NCBI RefSeq assembly: GCF_900176595.1
Contig: NZ_LT838813.1
Span: 4,110,001-4,174,000, forward strand
Reading direction: 5' to 3'
From: Aquiflexum balticum DSM 16537
GTDB lineage: Bacteria; Bacteroidota; Bacteroidia; Cytophagales; Cyclobacteriaceae
Length of the DNA stretch: 64,000 nucleotides
Shown here: positions 1 to 8,218 of the stretch, piece by piece
Numbering within the stretch: the first letter of the stretch is position 1
How the letters are laid out: every line of letters starts with the position of its first letter
Notes under the pieces: generated by a model
Told to the model about the DNA's origin: nothing
The model's input: the letters and a program-made list of their open reading frames with translations, nothing else
Databases searched by the model: none
Position numbers and translations under genes: made by a program

Positions 1-2431
1 AGGGACCACCTACAACTCTTCTTAGAGCGCCAAAGAAATTCTGAATTTCCGTTTCTCCACCTAATTCCAAAATTTCCTGATTATTAGTTGTTAGATTACC
101 TCCAAGATTCCATTCCCAGTCACCTTTGTTTATGATCTGAGCATTTACTGCAAATTCAAAACCCTTATTTCTCATACTTCCAATGTTGGTCAGAAATTGA
201 GAGTAGCCCGAAGAAGGCACAATTCCTTTTGTAAGTAAAAGACTAGTAGTTTCATTGTTAAAATAGTCAATAACCAAGAAAACTTTATTTTTAAATAAAT
301 TCAAATCCAACCCAATATTTAATTGTTCTGAGGTCTCCCATGTTAAATTAGGATTACCTGGGTTTCCTAAAAATGTCCCGAAGGTATTGGTATTACCAAA
401 CGATTGTCTAGTGGTACCTAGTGTTGCCCTAGAGGCGTAGGGAGGAATTGCGTTGCTTCCAGTCGATCCATAAGAAACTCGGAATTTACCATCATCAATC
501 AATTCGAGGTTTTTCATAAAAGCCTCTTCTGTAAATCTCCATCCAAGAGCAAAAGAACCGAAAGTTTGATATCTGTTATTTTGACCAAAAACAGAGCTTC
601 CATCTGTTCTAACAGTTCCGGTAATTAAATACTTATCTTTGAAACTATAGTTTATCCTTCCCAGATAAGAAACTATCGAACTTTCCTCGGTACTGTTTGT
701 ACCAACAAGGTTATCCGCATTCCCAATATTAACATTGCGGACCCCAGGTACTTGCAATTCGTTCACACTTGCACCTACAGAGTTAAATTGAAACTTTTGA
801 AGCGTAAATCCTCCAAGAAGGTCAAATGAATGTTCATTTATTTGTTTTCTATAACTAATGGTGTTTTCATTTAACCAATCTATAGACAAAGATTGACCTG
901 TATTGAATAAAGATACAGGGGAGAGTTGAATAGGTACCGTTTGACCAATAGTTGGTAGATAGTAAGTTTCGCTTCTATCACTTCCTATATTTGTTGATAT
1001 ATTTGAATTAATATTTAAACCTTCAGCTATCTCATAATTAATATCTAATCCACCCAAAAATCTAAAAAGAGTTGCATTAAAGTCGTAGTTTTGTGCTGTT
1101 TCGAGTGGATTACCTACTGGAAGCGAACCTGGTAAATCCGAGTTCATAGAATATGTTCCGTTTTCTCTTCTAACAGGCAGAATTGGAGCTAAAAGGATAG
1201 ATTGAGCATATAGTGAAGACCAATCTACTGCATCCGTTGCAGGACTGTTTCTTCCAATTGTCGTAATATTTGGCGCAAGATTAATTCCTATTGTCAACTT
1301 GTTTGAAGGCATATAATTGATTTTCGCCCTAGCAGAATATTTTTTTTGTCCTTCGCCAATTACGACTCCTTGTTGATTAATATAGTTACCAGAAAATAGA
1401 TAATTTACCTTATCTGAACCTCCCGATGCTGATAAAACATAATTTTGGAAGGATGCAGACTGAAAAATTAAATCCTGCCAATCAGTGTCTGTTACTCCAT
1501 CCCAATTATTTGCAATGAAATCCGGAACTACCCCATTATTTTTCTCCTTATGGAATTGCACATATTCCTCAGCATTTAAAACCTTGAATCGTGAGTAGTT
1601 TGGTACAGTTGCAACACCTGAGGTTACTGTAAGATCCAAAGTTGAAGCGCCTGATTTTCCGGATTTTGTTGTAATGATAATGACCCCATTGGCTCCTCTC
1701 GACCCATAAATGGCAGTAGAAGAAGCATCCTTTAAAATTTCCACAGAGGCGATATCTGTAGGGTTGATGGATTGAGCATTCCTTTGATCTGTGGGAAAGC
1801 CATCAACCACCCATAATGGTTCTGTTCCAGCCGTTATCGAACCCAAACCTCTTATTGATACTGTAGCTAGTTCTCCGGGAGAAGATGATCTTTGAGCAAT
1901 GTTAAGGCCTGGAACAAGCCCTTGTAATCCTTCCTGAATACTAGTGATGGGGCGGAGGTCGATTTCTTCAGATCTGACTGAAGCAATTGAACCAGTTATA
2001 TCTCTTCTTTTTTGAGTTCCATATCCCACTACAACAAATTCATCCAATTCCGAATCTTCAGACTCCAATTGAATGTTAAAACTGCTTTGAAGTCCAACTG
2101 CTATTTTTTGGGATTTATATCCCAAATACGAAATAACCAAAACAGTTTCACCTTGAGGAATAGAAAGCCTAAATTTTCCATCAAAGTCAGTTGTGGTTCC
2201 AATTGTAGTTCCTTCAACTAAAATTGTTACTCCAAAGAGAGGCTCATTGATTTCATTTACAATTTGGCCAGTAATTATCCTATCTTGATCTGGCACCTGA
2301 TCCGGAAGGTAAGAAGGTGGATTTTCCAAAGCCATGACGTGGCTTAAAAAAGAAATTTGTAAGACCAATAATCCTATTGAGAGGATCAGCCAATTTCTTT
2401 TATTAATGATTTTTAACTTGGTTGGATTCAT
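1..2431 (-). CDS. SusC/RagA-type TonB-dependent outer membrane receptor (3' end beyond window)
   Basis: Open frame from ATG at 2431 to the left edge, about 810 codons, cut at its C-terminal end. Order: hydrophobic signal segment (about residues 12-33), a carboxypeptidase-D-like regulatory domain starting near RIITGQIVNE and containing TTDFDGKF and ISYLGYKSQ, the SusC signature DEFVVVGYGTQKRRDITGSI, then a plug domain with SIRGLGS, WVVDG, VEILKDASSTAIYGSRGANG and barrel strands. Family knowledge: SusC proteins form the outer membrane channel that imports large ligands with a SusD lipoprotein, powered by TonB. SusD would normally lie just downstream, outside the window. A divergent AraC regulator starts 214 bp away and may control it. 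Substrate cannot be inferred from the visible part. Confidence 0.93.
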   Translation of the reverse strand, partial: MNPTKLKIINKRNWLILSIGLLVLQISFLSHVMALENPPSYLPDQVPDQDRIITGQIVNEINEPLFGVTILVEGTTIGTTTDFDGKFRLSIPQGETVLVISYLGYKSQKIAVGLQSSFNIQLESEDSELDEFVVVGYGTQKRRDITGSIASVRSEEIDLRPITSIQEGLQGLVPGLNIAQRSSSPGELATVSIRGLGSITAGTEPLWVVDGFPTDQRNAQSINPTDIASVEILKDASSTAIYGSRGANGVIIITTKSGKSGASTLDLTVTSGVATVPNYSRFKVLNAEEYVQFHKEKNNGVVPDFIANNWDGVTDTDWQDLIFQSASFQNYVLSASGGSDKVNYLFSGNYINQQGVVIGEGQKKYSARAKINYMPSNKLTIGINLAPNITTIGRNSPATDAVDWSSLYAQSILLAPILPVRRENGTYSMNSDLPGSLPVGNPLETAQNYDFNATLFRFLGGLDINYEIAEGLNINSNISTNIGSDRSETYYLPTIGQTVPIQLSPVSLFNTGQSLSIDWLNENTISYRKQINEHSFDLLGGFTLQKFQFNSVGASVNELQVPGVRNVNIGNADNLVGTNSTEESSIVSYLGRINYSFKDKYLITGTVRTDGSSVFGQNNRYQTFGSFALGWRFTEEAFMKNLELIDDGKFRVSYGSTGSNAIPPYASRATLGTTRQSFGNTNTFGTFLGNPGNPNLTWETSEQLNIGLDLNLFKNKVFLVIDYFNNETTSLLLTKGIVPSSGYSQFLTNIGSMRNKGFEFAVNAQIINKGDWEWNLGGNLTTNNQEILELGGETEIQNFFGALRRVVGGP

Positions 2432-2645
2432 TTGGGGTTTATTTAGGATTTATTTTAAAATGACTATAATCAAGAGTGATTTCAATGAATAAATTATGAT
2501 CAAATCTAGTGGGATCGAAATCAAAGAGCCACCAATTAGCTTACAAAATGTGATACAAATTTTGCCCTATTATGAAAAAAATTAGGAATAATGTGGATTT
2601 TGAATTTATTTTGAAATAGTAGAGGGAATTAAACAAGTAATTTAC

Positions 2646-3518
2646 ATGAAACTTCATTTTATAGACAGGAGTAATTTAGAGGCAAATTCCTTTACTATTA
2701 AGCATAATGTTTATCCCAATTTTTTAAAAATCTGGCACTATCATCCTGAATTAGAATTAGTCTTTATATTAAAGAGTACGGGGACAAGATTTATTGGAGA
2801 TAGTATTGAAAAATTTAAAGAGGGAGAAGTTGTTTTAATTGGAGAAAATCTTCCGCATATGTGGTTGAATGAAAAAAAATATTTCGAAGAAAATTCCGAT
2901 TTGTTTGCTGAAGCTATAGCATTTCATTTCAAAAAAGATTTTTTAGGTTCTGAAATTTTCAAAGCTCCAGAATTTAAGGATATCAATCTATTAATTGAGA
3001 ACGCTAAATTTGGATTAAAATTTAAAAAAGTCAATCCCGAAATTAAAAGTAGAATGCAAAAACTTTCTCAGCTTGGTGGTTTCAAAAGGCTATTGGAATT
3101 TTTACAAATTTTAAGTGATTTATCACAACACAAAGAAATTAAATTTTTATCTAGCACCGGATTTTTGAATACCTTTAAAAAAACCGGCAATGAAACTTTG
3201 GACAATACTTATGCATATATATTCAAAAACTTCACAAATCAAATAACATTAGATGATGTTGCTACTATTGCAAAAATGAATGCATCTTCTTTTAGTCGAT
3301 TTTTTAAACGAGTTAATAGGAAAAGTTTTAATGAATACTTAAATGAAATAAGAATTGGATATGCATGTAAACTATTAACAGAACACCAATACAATATTAC
3401 TACAATTTGTTACGAATCTGGATTTAACAATATTTCCAACTTCAATAGACAGTTTAAAAAAATTACGGGGAAATCCCCAAGTAATTTTTTAAAAAATCAT
3501 CTCATAGATACTAATTGA
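2646..3518 (+). CDS. AraC-family transcriptional regulator with N-terminal cupin
   Basis: 290 residues. The first ~85 residues form an AraC-binding-like cupin (WHYHPELELVFILK, then GEVVLIGENLPHMW). The last ~100 residues carry the two helix-turn-helix units of AraC proteins: LDDVATIAKMNASSFSRFFK, then ITTICYESGFNNISNFNRQF, finishing with the family signature KKITGKSPSNF. It is transcribed divergently from the susC-like gene and shares its 214-bp intergenic region, so local control of the transporter is a reasonable inference. The ligand is unknown. The gene is very AT-rich and uses many AAA/TTT codons, unlike the island to its right. AraC-family assignment is secure; the target is inferred from position only. 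Confidence 0.9.
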   Translation: MKLHFIDRSNLEANSFTIKHNVYPNFLKIWHYHPELELVFILKSTGTRFIGDSIEKFKEGEVVLIGENLPHMWLNEKKYFEENSDLFAEAIAFHFKKDFLGSEIFKAPEFKDINLLIENAKFGLKFKKVNPEIKSRMQKLSQLGGFKRLLEFLQILSDLSQHKEIKFLSSTGFLNTFKKTGNETLDNTYAYIFKNFTNQITLDDVATIAKMNASSFSRFFKRVNRKSFNEYLNEIRIGYACKLLTEHQYNITTICYESGFNNISNFNRQFKKITGKSPSNFLKNHLIDTN

Positions 3519-4282
3519 ATTTGAATCAAAAACTAGATTTACGGAATGAATGTCACCCTGAGAGTTATTTTAAGCTTGACGTTTCTATTACCTGGGTACT
3601 GGGACTTCATGCCAACTTTTCAACACCAGTTTTTTAAACGCTTCACTCCCAATGGTCCAAAAGAACAGTTTTTAAAAAAACGATTACCCGAATGTTGTAC
3701 CTTCGGATACCTAAGTTCTTATCCTCTGGATTACCTACAAAATCTCAGCGGTACATACGCTGAACTCAGTGCTACAATAGAACAGCATTCAGATTCTTCA
3801 ATTTGTTAATCTCCACAAATAAAAAATTGGGATTACCACTAACCATAGGTTTAATAGCTCTAACATTCACTTTATCTTTTGCTACAAAGTAGGTGAAAGT
3901 TTTTCTACCACACAGCTTTCTCTTACGTTGTCAGGTTTGTAATTGATAGATGGCCTGAGCTTTGTTTTTTTTTGTTCTCATTTAGCTTTGGGCATTATAG
4001 CGGCTGTAGTTGACTTGCTTAGTATAATGACTGCGAGAAGCACAAGGATGTGTAAGAAAACCACAAACTGGGGTACTTTTAACGCTGCCATTTAATCGCG
4101 CACTTTTGTTTCCTCTCAATCGTTTGAACTCAAGTATAAGCTTACCAAAGGAGGATGCCACACAAATGAATGCCAAAGTCAGGGAAACGATTATCCAGCC
4201 ATTAACCGGGATGAGGTTTACAAAGAAATTTTCGAGCAGCCTGAGAATTTTAAAAAGTATCAGGGGTAAAAATCATATTTGT
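3519..4282. other. Gene-poor stretch with possible decayed reading frames
   Basis: I see no convincing intact gene here. Two fragments look like debris. Around 3818-3895 on the plus strand one frame reads KLGLPLTIGLIALTFTLSFA, a possible membrane or signal segment without a start codon that ends at a stop. At 4096-4269 on the plus strand a start-less frame reads FELKYKLTKGG, then NDYPAINRDEVYKEIFEQPE, ending in KKYQG and a TAA stop. It looks protein-like but its family was not recognised. The region marks the left side of the accessory island. A duplicated tRNA-Ser 3' end that would mark an attachment site was looked for by eye and not found. Confidence 0.4.
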
Positions 4283-4407
4283 TTTCCTCAAAGCCTCTTG
4301 CCGAAAATCCCTTCCAATTCCTCCATTACTAACCCGATTTTCCGGCAAGTGGCTGCACAATCACCTTGACCATAATGCCTGTTCCGAAGTATGAGGAAGT
4401 GGCAGGA
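4283..4407. repeat. Structured ~120-bp repeat, copy A
   Basis: Matches copy B (4864-4978) in three conserved blocks: TTTCCTCAAAGCCTCTTGCC plus GAAAAT, GATTTT-CGGCAAGTGGCTG, and TGCCTGTTCCGAAG-ATGAGG plus AAGTGGCAGGA. Each copy has an outer inverted pair (TTTCCTCA against TGAGGAA) and an inner pair (CTTGCCGAAAAT against ATTTTCCGGCAAG), so it can fold into a long hairpin. Copy A lies directly 3' of the minus-strand gene ending at 4413. Sequence between the conserved blocks differs from copy B. Confidence 0.8.
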
Positions 4408-4412
4408 GGCTT

Positions 4413-4838
4413 CTACAATCCCGTCAGCATTTTCAGCACCATACCATTTTTAATGGAATCATCCAGAAATCCGTTGTTGGCTTTTTCCATATACATGATC
4501 ACGCTCAACAATTTGAGGATTTTGAAAGGGCTGATATCCGGCATTTTCCTAATGCCCTGCACGATTTCCAATCCTTCGGTCCATTCCTCCCAGGCAAAAT
4601 CTATCATCAGACCAGAATACATCAAGTGTTTCTTAAGTTCCTGCCCTACAATATCAAAATCCATATAGCGCTTTCTTGCTTCCTCTGTCAGGGTAACAGG
4701 AACGGCTTTTTTCACCCTTTGGAATTCTTCTTCCATTGGGGGAATAAAAGTCCTTAAAGTTGAAAGGGCATTTTTTCCTTTTTCGGATCCAAGATAACTT
4801 TCAAAGTTCTCAATGGGGGTATGCACAGGTTTCATCAC
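4413..4838 (-). CDS. Small conserved-type protein, possibly DUF6508 family
   Basis: 141 residues, no signal peptide or membrane segment. The C-terminal half reads HLMYSGLMIDFAWEEWTEGL, then an alpha-helical stretch ending NGFLDDSIKNGMVLKMLTGL. This resembles the arrangement I associate with DUF6508: a short central segment around F-W, then a tail ending in a G-x-I/V-x-x-x-L pattern. The assignment is from memory and is tentative. The protein is rich in charged residues and probably cytosolic. The gene lies between two copies of a structured repeat (4283-4407 and 4864-4978) and on the same strand as its neighbour at 4911, which gives a gene-repeat-gene-repeat arrangement. No molecular function can be assigned. 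Confidence 0.65.
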   Translation of the reverse strand: MMKPVHTPIENFESYLGSEKGKNALSTLRTFIPPMEEEFQRVKKAVPVTLTEEARKRYMDFDIVGQELKKHLMYSGLMIDFAWEEWTEGLEIVQGIRKMPDISPFKILKLLSVIMYMEKANNGFLDDSIKNGMVLKMLTGL

Positions 4839-4863
4839 CTTCCAAGATATCCCAAAATTCCGG

Positions 4864-4978
4864 TTTCCTCAAAGCCTCTTGCCGAAAATACCTTTGACCG
4901 AAAAGGGATTTTACGGCAAGTGGCTGAACCGTAGGCCTGTCCATGCTGCCTGTTCCGAAGAATGAGGAAGTGGCAGGA
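4864..4978. repeat. Structured ~115-bp repeat, copy B
   Basis: Second copy of the element at 4283-4407, with the same end blocks and the same nested inverted symmetry. The inner stem is CTTGCCGAAAAT facing ATTTTACGGCAAG. It overlaps the last ~22 codons of the 122-aa membrane protein gene (stop at 4911), so the element supplies part of that protein's C-terminus. This suggests that the repeat inserted at, or was captured with, the 3' end of the gene. Confidence 0.8.
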
Positions 4979-5279
4979 TGTCCTCCTTCAATCCATTGTA
5001 AACCAATTCTGATTGAGAGGCTTTTCTTTGCCTTTCCTTTTTTTCAAAATATTTGTTACCATAATATAGACCAAGTGTCACAATACCTCCCAATAGTATC
5101 AGAAATGCCAACAGGCTGAAAATCCATTCTATAAAAGTGATGAACACCCCTCTTTCATAGGACCTGAAATGCTGCAGTCCGCCTAAGCCCCGTCTGTAAA
5201 ACCTTCTTCTGGAAATCACATACCTGATGGCCAATCCTATTACCACCATCAACCATCCAAACAATTTAAAATCTTCCAT
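4911..5279 (-). CDS. Small two-segment membrane protein, unknown function
   Basis: 122 residues. Two hydrophobic segments are visible: about residues 7-23 (LFGWLMVVIGLAIRYVI) and about 47-71 (FITFIEWIFSLLAFLILLGG and following). Between them lies a very basic loop (SRRRFYRRGLGG). A charged region follows (KKERQRKA). The last ~22 residues are encoded by repeat copy B, so the ancestral protein may have ended earlier or differently. The start codon is preceded by a perfect 16-bp palindrome at 5296-5311. I do not recognise a family. Similar small membrane proteins do occur next to DUF932 and ssb genes in Bacteroidota mobile elements, which fits this location, but function is unknown. Confidence 0.65.
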   Translation of the reverse strand: MEDFKLFGWLMVVIGLAIRYVISRRRFYRRGLGGLQHFRSYERGVFITFIEWIFSLLAFLILLGGIVTLGLYYGNKYFEKKERQRKASQSELVYNGLKEDILPLPHSSEQAAWTGLRFSHLP

Positions 5280-5295
5280 AAACCGGCCTATCAGT

Positions 5296-5311
5296 GGCTG
5301 CGCGCGCAGCC
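5296..5311. repeat. Perfect 16-bp palindrome GGCTGCGCGCGCAGCC
   Basis: Self-complementary over all 16 bases. It sits 17 bp before the start codon of the minus-strand gene at 4911-5279, so it would be in the leader or promoter. Its length and perfect symmetry match the palindromes at 38307-38322, 38378-38393 and 38451-38466, although the sequence differs. Confidence 0.75.
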
Positions 5312-5384
5312 TGTTTAAAACTAATTTCTTATTAATTTAATAATTTCTTCAAAACCCTCAAAGTTTTAAATTAAAAAAAACGAT

Positions 5385-5416
5385 TTAAAAAAGGGGAGGG
5401 GGAGGCCCTCCCTTTT
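5385..5416 (-). terminator. Intrinsic terminator after the DUF932 gene
   Basis: On the minus strand a GGGAGGG / CCCTCCCC hairpin is followed by six T residues. It begins about 28 bp after the DUF932 stop codon and would end the ssb-DUF932 transcript before the two small repeat-associated genes. Confidence 0.65.
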
Positions 5417-5443
5417 CTAAATTTGCATTTTCCGATCATTCCT

Positions 5444-6502
5444 TCAATTCAGGACCAAAGCATCTGAACCTGATTTTGCAAAGGCTTCACAGAGATCAAA
5501 GGCTTTCTGTGATCTTACCTGTCCCGTGCCTCCAAGTAAAAGGGATTTAAGTTTGGACTCTCCGTCCCTGTACTTCCTGATATTCTGGTAATAACCCGTA
5601 ACCGCATTGTATGCCCCGAAAACCGTTCCTTTGGTGGTTTCTGCCTGTTGGCTGGGATTGGAAAAGGCATATTCATAAACCTCATTACAGGTATTTTTGA
5701 ACAGGGTCGAGAGTTCATCATCATTTCCTGCCTTTAGGTTCCCAAGGGTTTCCCTGTTGGGACACATGGCAAGCTGAATGAGTTTTTTTACTTCAGGATC
5801 GCTGATCCTGACTTTTGCCCACCTGTTGAAAATCCCTTCCAACTGGTCAGAGAAAATATTGCTCATGCCCATGACCCTATGGGCCGTTTCAAGCCTTTCC
5901 TTTGCGCCTGAGGTGTGGCGGATCCTTATGGCGTTGCTTTTGTTTTTCAGCGCAGCGTTCAGGGTATTGTTGCAGACTATCCTGATGGGGGTAAATGCTG
6001 CGGTGATGCTCCCGCTACCATCGTGGCTGGTGGTCAGGAAAAGGTATTTTTCAATGATATCATCAGTGCCCACACGGATGTAATCGGGAAGTTTGGCAGT
6101 GATGAAAATCCTTTCCCCATTGCCGAGCGCTCCCGCTGTTTCATAGAGTATGCCCTCACCGCCCACAATACTGTCAAAGAATGCAAATGCATCGGTATTC
6201 TGTACCACCTGATAATCCTTTCCAACTACGCCCAATACTGCATGGCTGTCCATGCGCATGGTTGCAAAGTGGGTATGGATTAGGATATCTTTTTCCTGTG
6301 GGATGCCCTCTGATTCCTGTGGGACTGGTCCTGTGAACAAAGGTGTTTTTGCCACCTCAAAATCAAGTCCTGCAAACTGAATGGCCTCTTTGCTGGTGGG
6401 GTAGTCCGAAACTACCTGTCCGAGTCCGTGCCATGCTTTTTCCTTTACCGAAAAGAAACTGTGTTTGCCTGTGATATGGTCTTTATGAATGTTATGTGCC
6501 AT
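5444..6502 (-). CDS. DUF932 domain protein (phage/plasmid-like family)
   Basis: 352 residues. The opening MAHNIHKDHITGKHSFFSVK plus EKAWHGLGQVV is the characteristic start of DUF932 proteins. Internal family-like segments include LGVVGKDYQVVQNTDAFAFF, ERIFITAKLPDY and FTPIRIVCNNTLNAAL, so the domain is full length. DUF932 proteins are widespread on phages, plasmids and integrative elements; their biochemical role is not established. The gene is downstream of ssb on the same strand with 37 bp between them and ends at a terminator, so the two are probably co-transcribed. Presence of an element-type DUF932 next to ssb supports a conjugative-element origin for this block. Confidence 0.88.
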   Translation of the reverse strand: MAHNIHKDHITGKHSFFSVKEKAWHGLGQVVSDYPTSKEAIQFAGLDFEVAKTPLFTGPVPQESEGIPQEKDILIHTHFATMRMDSHAVLGVVGKDYQVVQNTDAFAFFDSIVGGEGILYETAGALGNGERIFITAKLPDYIRVGTDDIIEKYLFLTTSHDGSGSITAAFTPIRIVCNNTLNAALKNKSNAIRIRHTSGAKERLETAHRVMGMSNIFSDQLEGIFNRWAKVRISDPEVKKLIQLAMCPNRETLGNLKAGNDDELSTLFKNTCNEVYEYAFSNPSQQAETTKGTVFGAYNAVTGYYQNIRKYRDGESKLKSLLLGGTGQVRSQKAFDLCEAFAKSGSDALVLN

Positions 6503-6539
6503 GATTTTTGAAATTTAAATGTGATGGATAATTGATTGA

Positions 6540-6944
6540 TCAGAATGGGAGGTCGTCTTTGGCTTCCTCCAATGAAATTCCTGTGGAATCCTCAGAAATC
6601 CTTTCCAGCGGCCTGTCACCAAGGGGATCCTGTTTTCTCGACCCTGCGAGCAATTTGATGTTGTTGACATGAAAATTGAGCCTTCCCACAGGGTTTCCTT
6701 CCCTGTCTATGTAGGCATCCGCATCAAGCCTCCCGAAGAGTTCCACCAGTGCGCCTTTTTTGAGAATTTTAGCTACTCCAGCACTGATCCAATAGGAGCA
6801 GCTTACAAAGCTTGTCAGCTCCATTGTTTCCCCGGATTTGGTCCGGTACCTGTCATTGATTGCCATGCGGAAGTTGACTACTTTCCTTCCGTCCTTGAGT
6901 TCGGCGGTCTCTGCATCCGCCGTCAGTCTTCCAGTGATTACCAT
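6540..6944 (-). CDS. ssb: Single-stranded DNA-binding protein
   Basis: 134 residues from the ATG at 6944 (MVITGRLTADAETAELKDGR). A longer upstream frame exists, but its N-terminal 43 residues look non-coding, being the translation of the structured leader. OB-fold hallmarks of SSB: VITGRLTADAE, VVNFRMAINDRYR, TSFVSCSYWISAGVAKILKK and GALVELFGRL, with a short acidic tail ending DLPF that matches the usual SSB C-terminal tip (DDLPF type) used to recruit repair proteins. It is shorter than the usual ~150-180-residue chromosomal SSB, which fits an element-encoded paralogue protecting ssDNA during transfer. It is co-directional with the DUF932 gene. The upstream region contains a nested inverted repeat. 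Confidence 0.9.
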   Translation of the reverse strand: MVITGRLTADAETAELKDGRKVVNFRMAINDRYRTKSGETMELTSFVSCSYWISAGVAKILKKGALVELFGRLDADAYIDREGNPVGRLNFHVNNIKLLAGSRKQDPLGDRPLERISEDSTGISLEEAKDDLPF

Positions 6945-7054
6945 AATAAATGTGATTTTGGTTAAACATTTGTTCTGCTTCTCCTTTCCTGTAGTCCTCC
7001 ATAAAAAACACTGTTTTTTAAAAGAAAAACGGGAAAAAAGAAAGCAAAGAGACA

Positions 7055-7179
7055 GGTGTCCGGCAACAGCCAAAAGGAAACGGAATAAGTCCCGAAGGGT
7101 GCACGGACCGAGGAACGAGGGGCGGGCATTATGCCGTAGTCTTTTGGCCCCTATAAAAAATCAATACAATCCGGACACC
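7055..7179. other. Nested inverted repeats ahead of ssb, possible structured leader RNA
   Basis: Outer arms GGTGTCCGG (7055-7063) and CCGGACACC (7171-7179) are perfect complements. Inner arms GCCAAAAG (7069-7076) and CTTTTGGC (7141-7148) are also perfect and correctly nested. The 64-bp core between the inner arms is GC-rich and contains a CCCGAAGGG mini-hairpin, in contrast to AT-rich flanks. The element lies 111 bp upstream of the ssb start, so it could be a 5' leader on that transcript or a DNA site such as an origin. No known RNA family was recognised. Confidence 0.55.
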
Positions 7180-7369
7180 ACTTTAGCTGCCTTTTTATCC
7201 GTTTTGTCTTAAAAAAAAGTAGCAACAGCTGCAATACATTATCACTCTAATTTAATTTCCTTTAAAACGAAGTTTCAACGCACTTTGAAAGGATCCTCGA
7301 TGCCCCAACCCTTTCTGAATAGATTGCAAAATTCATTTTTAATTGTTTAGGTTTGTGAAAAAAAATTAA

Positions 7370-8203
7370 ATGAAAAAGTTATTGTTTTCACTTTTGGCAT
7401 TTGGATGTTTTTCTTCCTGTGATTGTTTTCTAAAGGTTGAAGAAAACCCTGTTGTTGAAATTTCACCTGATGATCTGCCCGAAGAGGTCATCTATGTAAG
7501 GGAATCAAGTATTGAAGTAAAACCTGCTTTCTCTTGGGACATGCATACAGAGGGTGAAGTACGATACACTGAAGGAACTATTCTAGGTCTGTCAGGTGAA
7601 GAAAGATTTTTCCTTTCCGGAGAAAGATTTAGCAGTAGCATTAATTATGCATGTGCCAATAGCAAGGTAAATGGAAAAGAAATGTGTGGCACTAGACTTC
7701 CGGATTGTGACTACTCAGATTTCATTTTGAACGGATCATGGGATATCAACGGGGAAGTCCAGACCCCGAGTAATTTTGAATGGGAATTCATAGACCTCGC
7801 AAAAACCAAAAAATTCATCCTCAAGTTTGATCAGCTTCCAAAGCCTGCAAAAATTACAGAATATGATGAAAATTTGTATAGCAGCCAATTGAATAGCATC
7901 AGAATTCAAAAGGAATCAGAACTTGATTCGGTCTTTTTCCAGTTGGTTGTAATTCCCAAAAGTAATTTGGATTCAGAAAATCTAAGGAATTTCAGAATGA
8001 CAAATTATAGAATACTGCCCATAGACAATCAGTTTGAAATTCATGGAGAGGATTTATTTCACCATAATTTAAATAAGCCTACTGATAAGGATTCTGTGTT
8101 TATCAATGTAGTAACAGTAAAAAGAATAGTCAAAGAAATCAATGGCAAGCTAATAGGATTCACCTATTATGTGAATGACCCTAAACCTATTGTCATCAAA
8201 TAG
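7370..8203 (+). CDS. Predicted lipoprotein, unknown family
   Basis: 277 residues. A short N-terminal signal (MKKLLFSLLAFGCFSSCDCF) contains a lipobox-like stretch with Cys at position 17, so export and lipid attachment are likely. The remainder is hydrophilic and mixed beta-rich, with clustered aromatic and acidic residues. Two Cys in the region CANSKVNGKEMCGTRLPDC plus others could form disulfides. No domain recognised. It is alone on the plus strand, convergent with the Mrr-type nuclease gene (stops 16 bp apart), with no operon partner. The codon use is AT-rich compared with the tra genes. Confidence 0.75.
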   Translation: MKKLLFSLLAFGCFSSCDCFLKVEENPVVEISPDDLPEEVIYVRESSIEVKPAFSWDMHTEGEVRYTEGTILGLSGEERFFLSGERFSSSINYACANSKVNGKEMCGTRLPDCDYSDFILNGSWDINGEVQTPSNFEWEFIDLAKTKKFILKFDQLPKPAKITEYDENLYSSQLNSIRIQKESELDSVFFQLVVIPKSNLDSENLRNFRMTNYRILPIDNQFEIHGEDLFHHNLNKPTDKDSVFINVVTVKRIVKEINGKLIGFTYYVNDPKPIVIK

Positions 8204-8218
8204 GATTTTCTTCGTACA

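Noticed and set aside
3546-3809. 87-codon plus-strand frame
   Set aside because: Odd composition with no recognisable motif and no neighbours supporting it; probably chance or debris.
4283-4978. Classical integron attC sites
   Set aside because: Layout is suggestive but the GTTRRRY core and an integron integrase were not found.
6945-7073. N-terminal extension of ssb to 7073
   Set aside because: The extra 43 residues are translation of a structured leader; SSB homology starts exactly at the Met at 6944.
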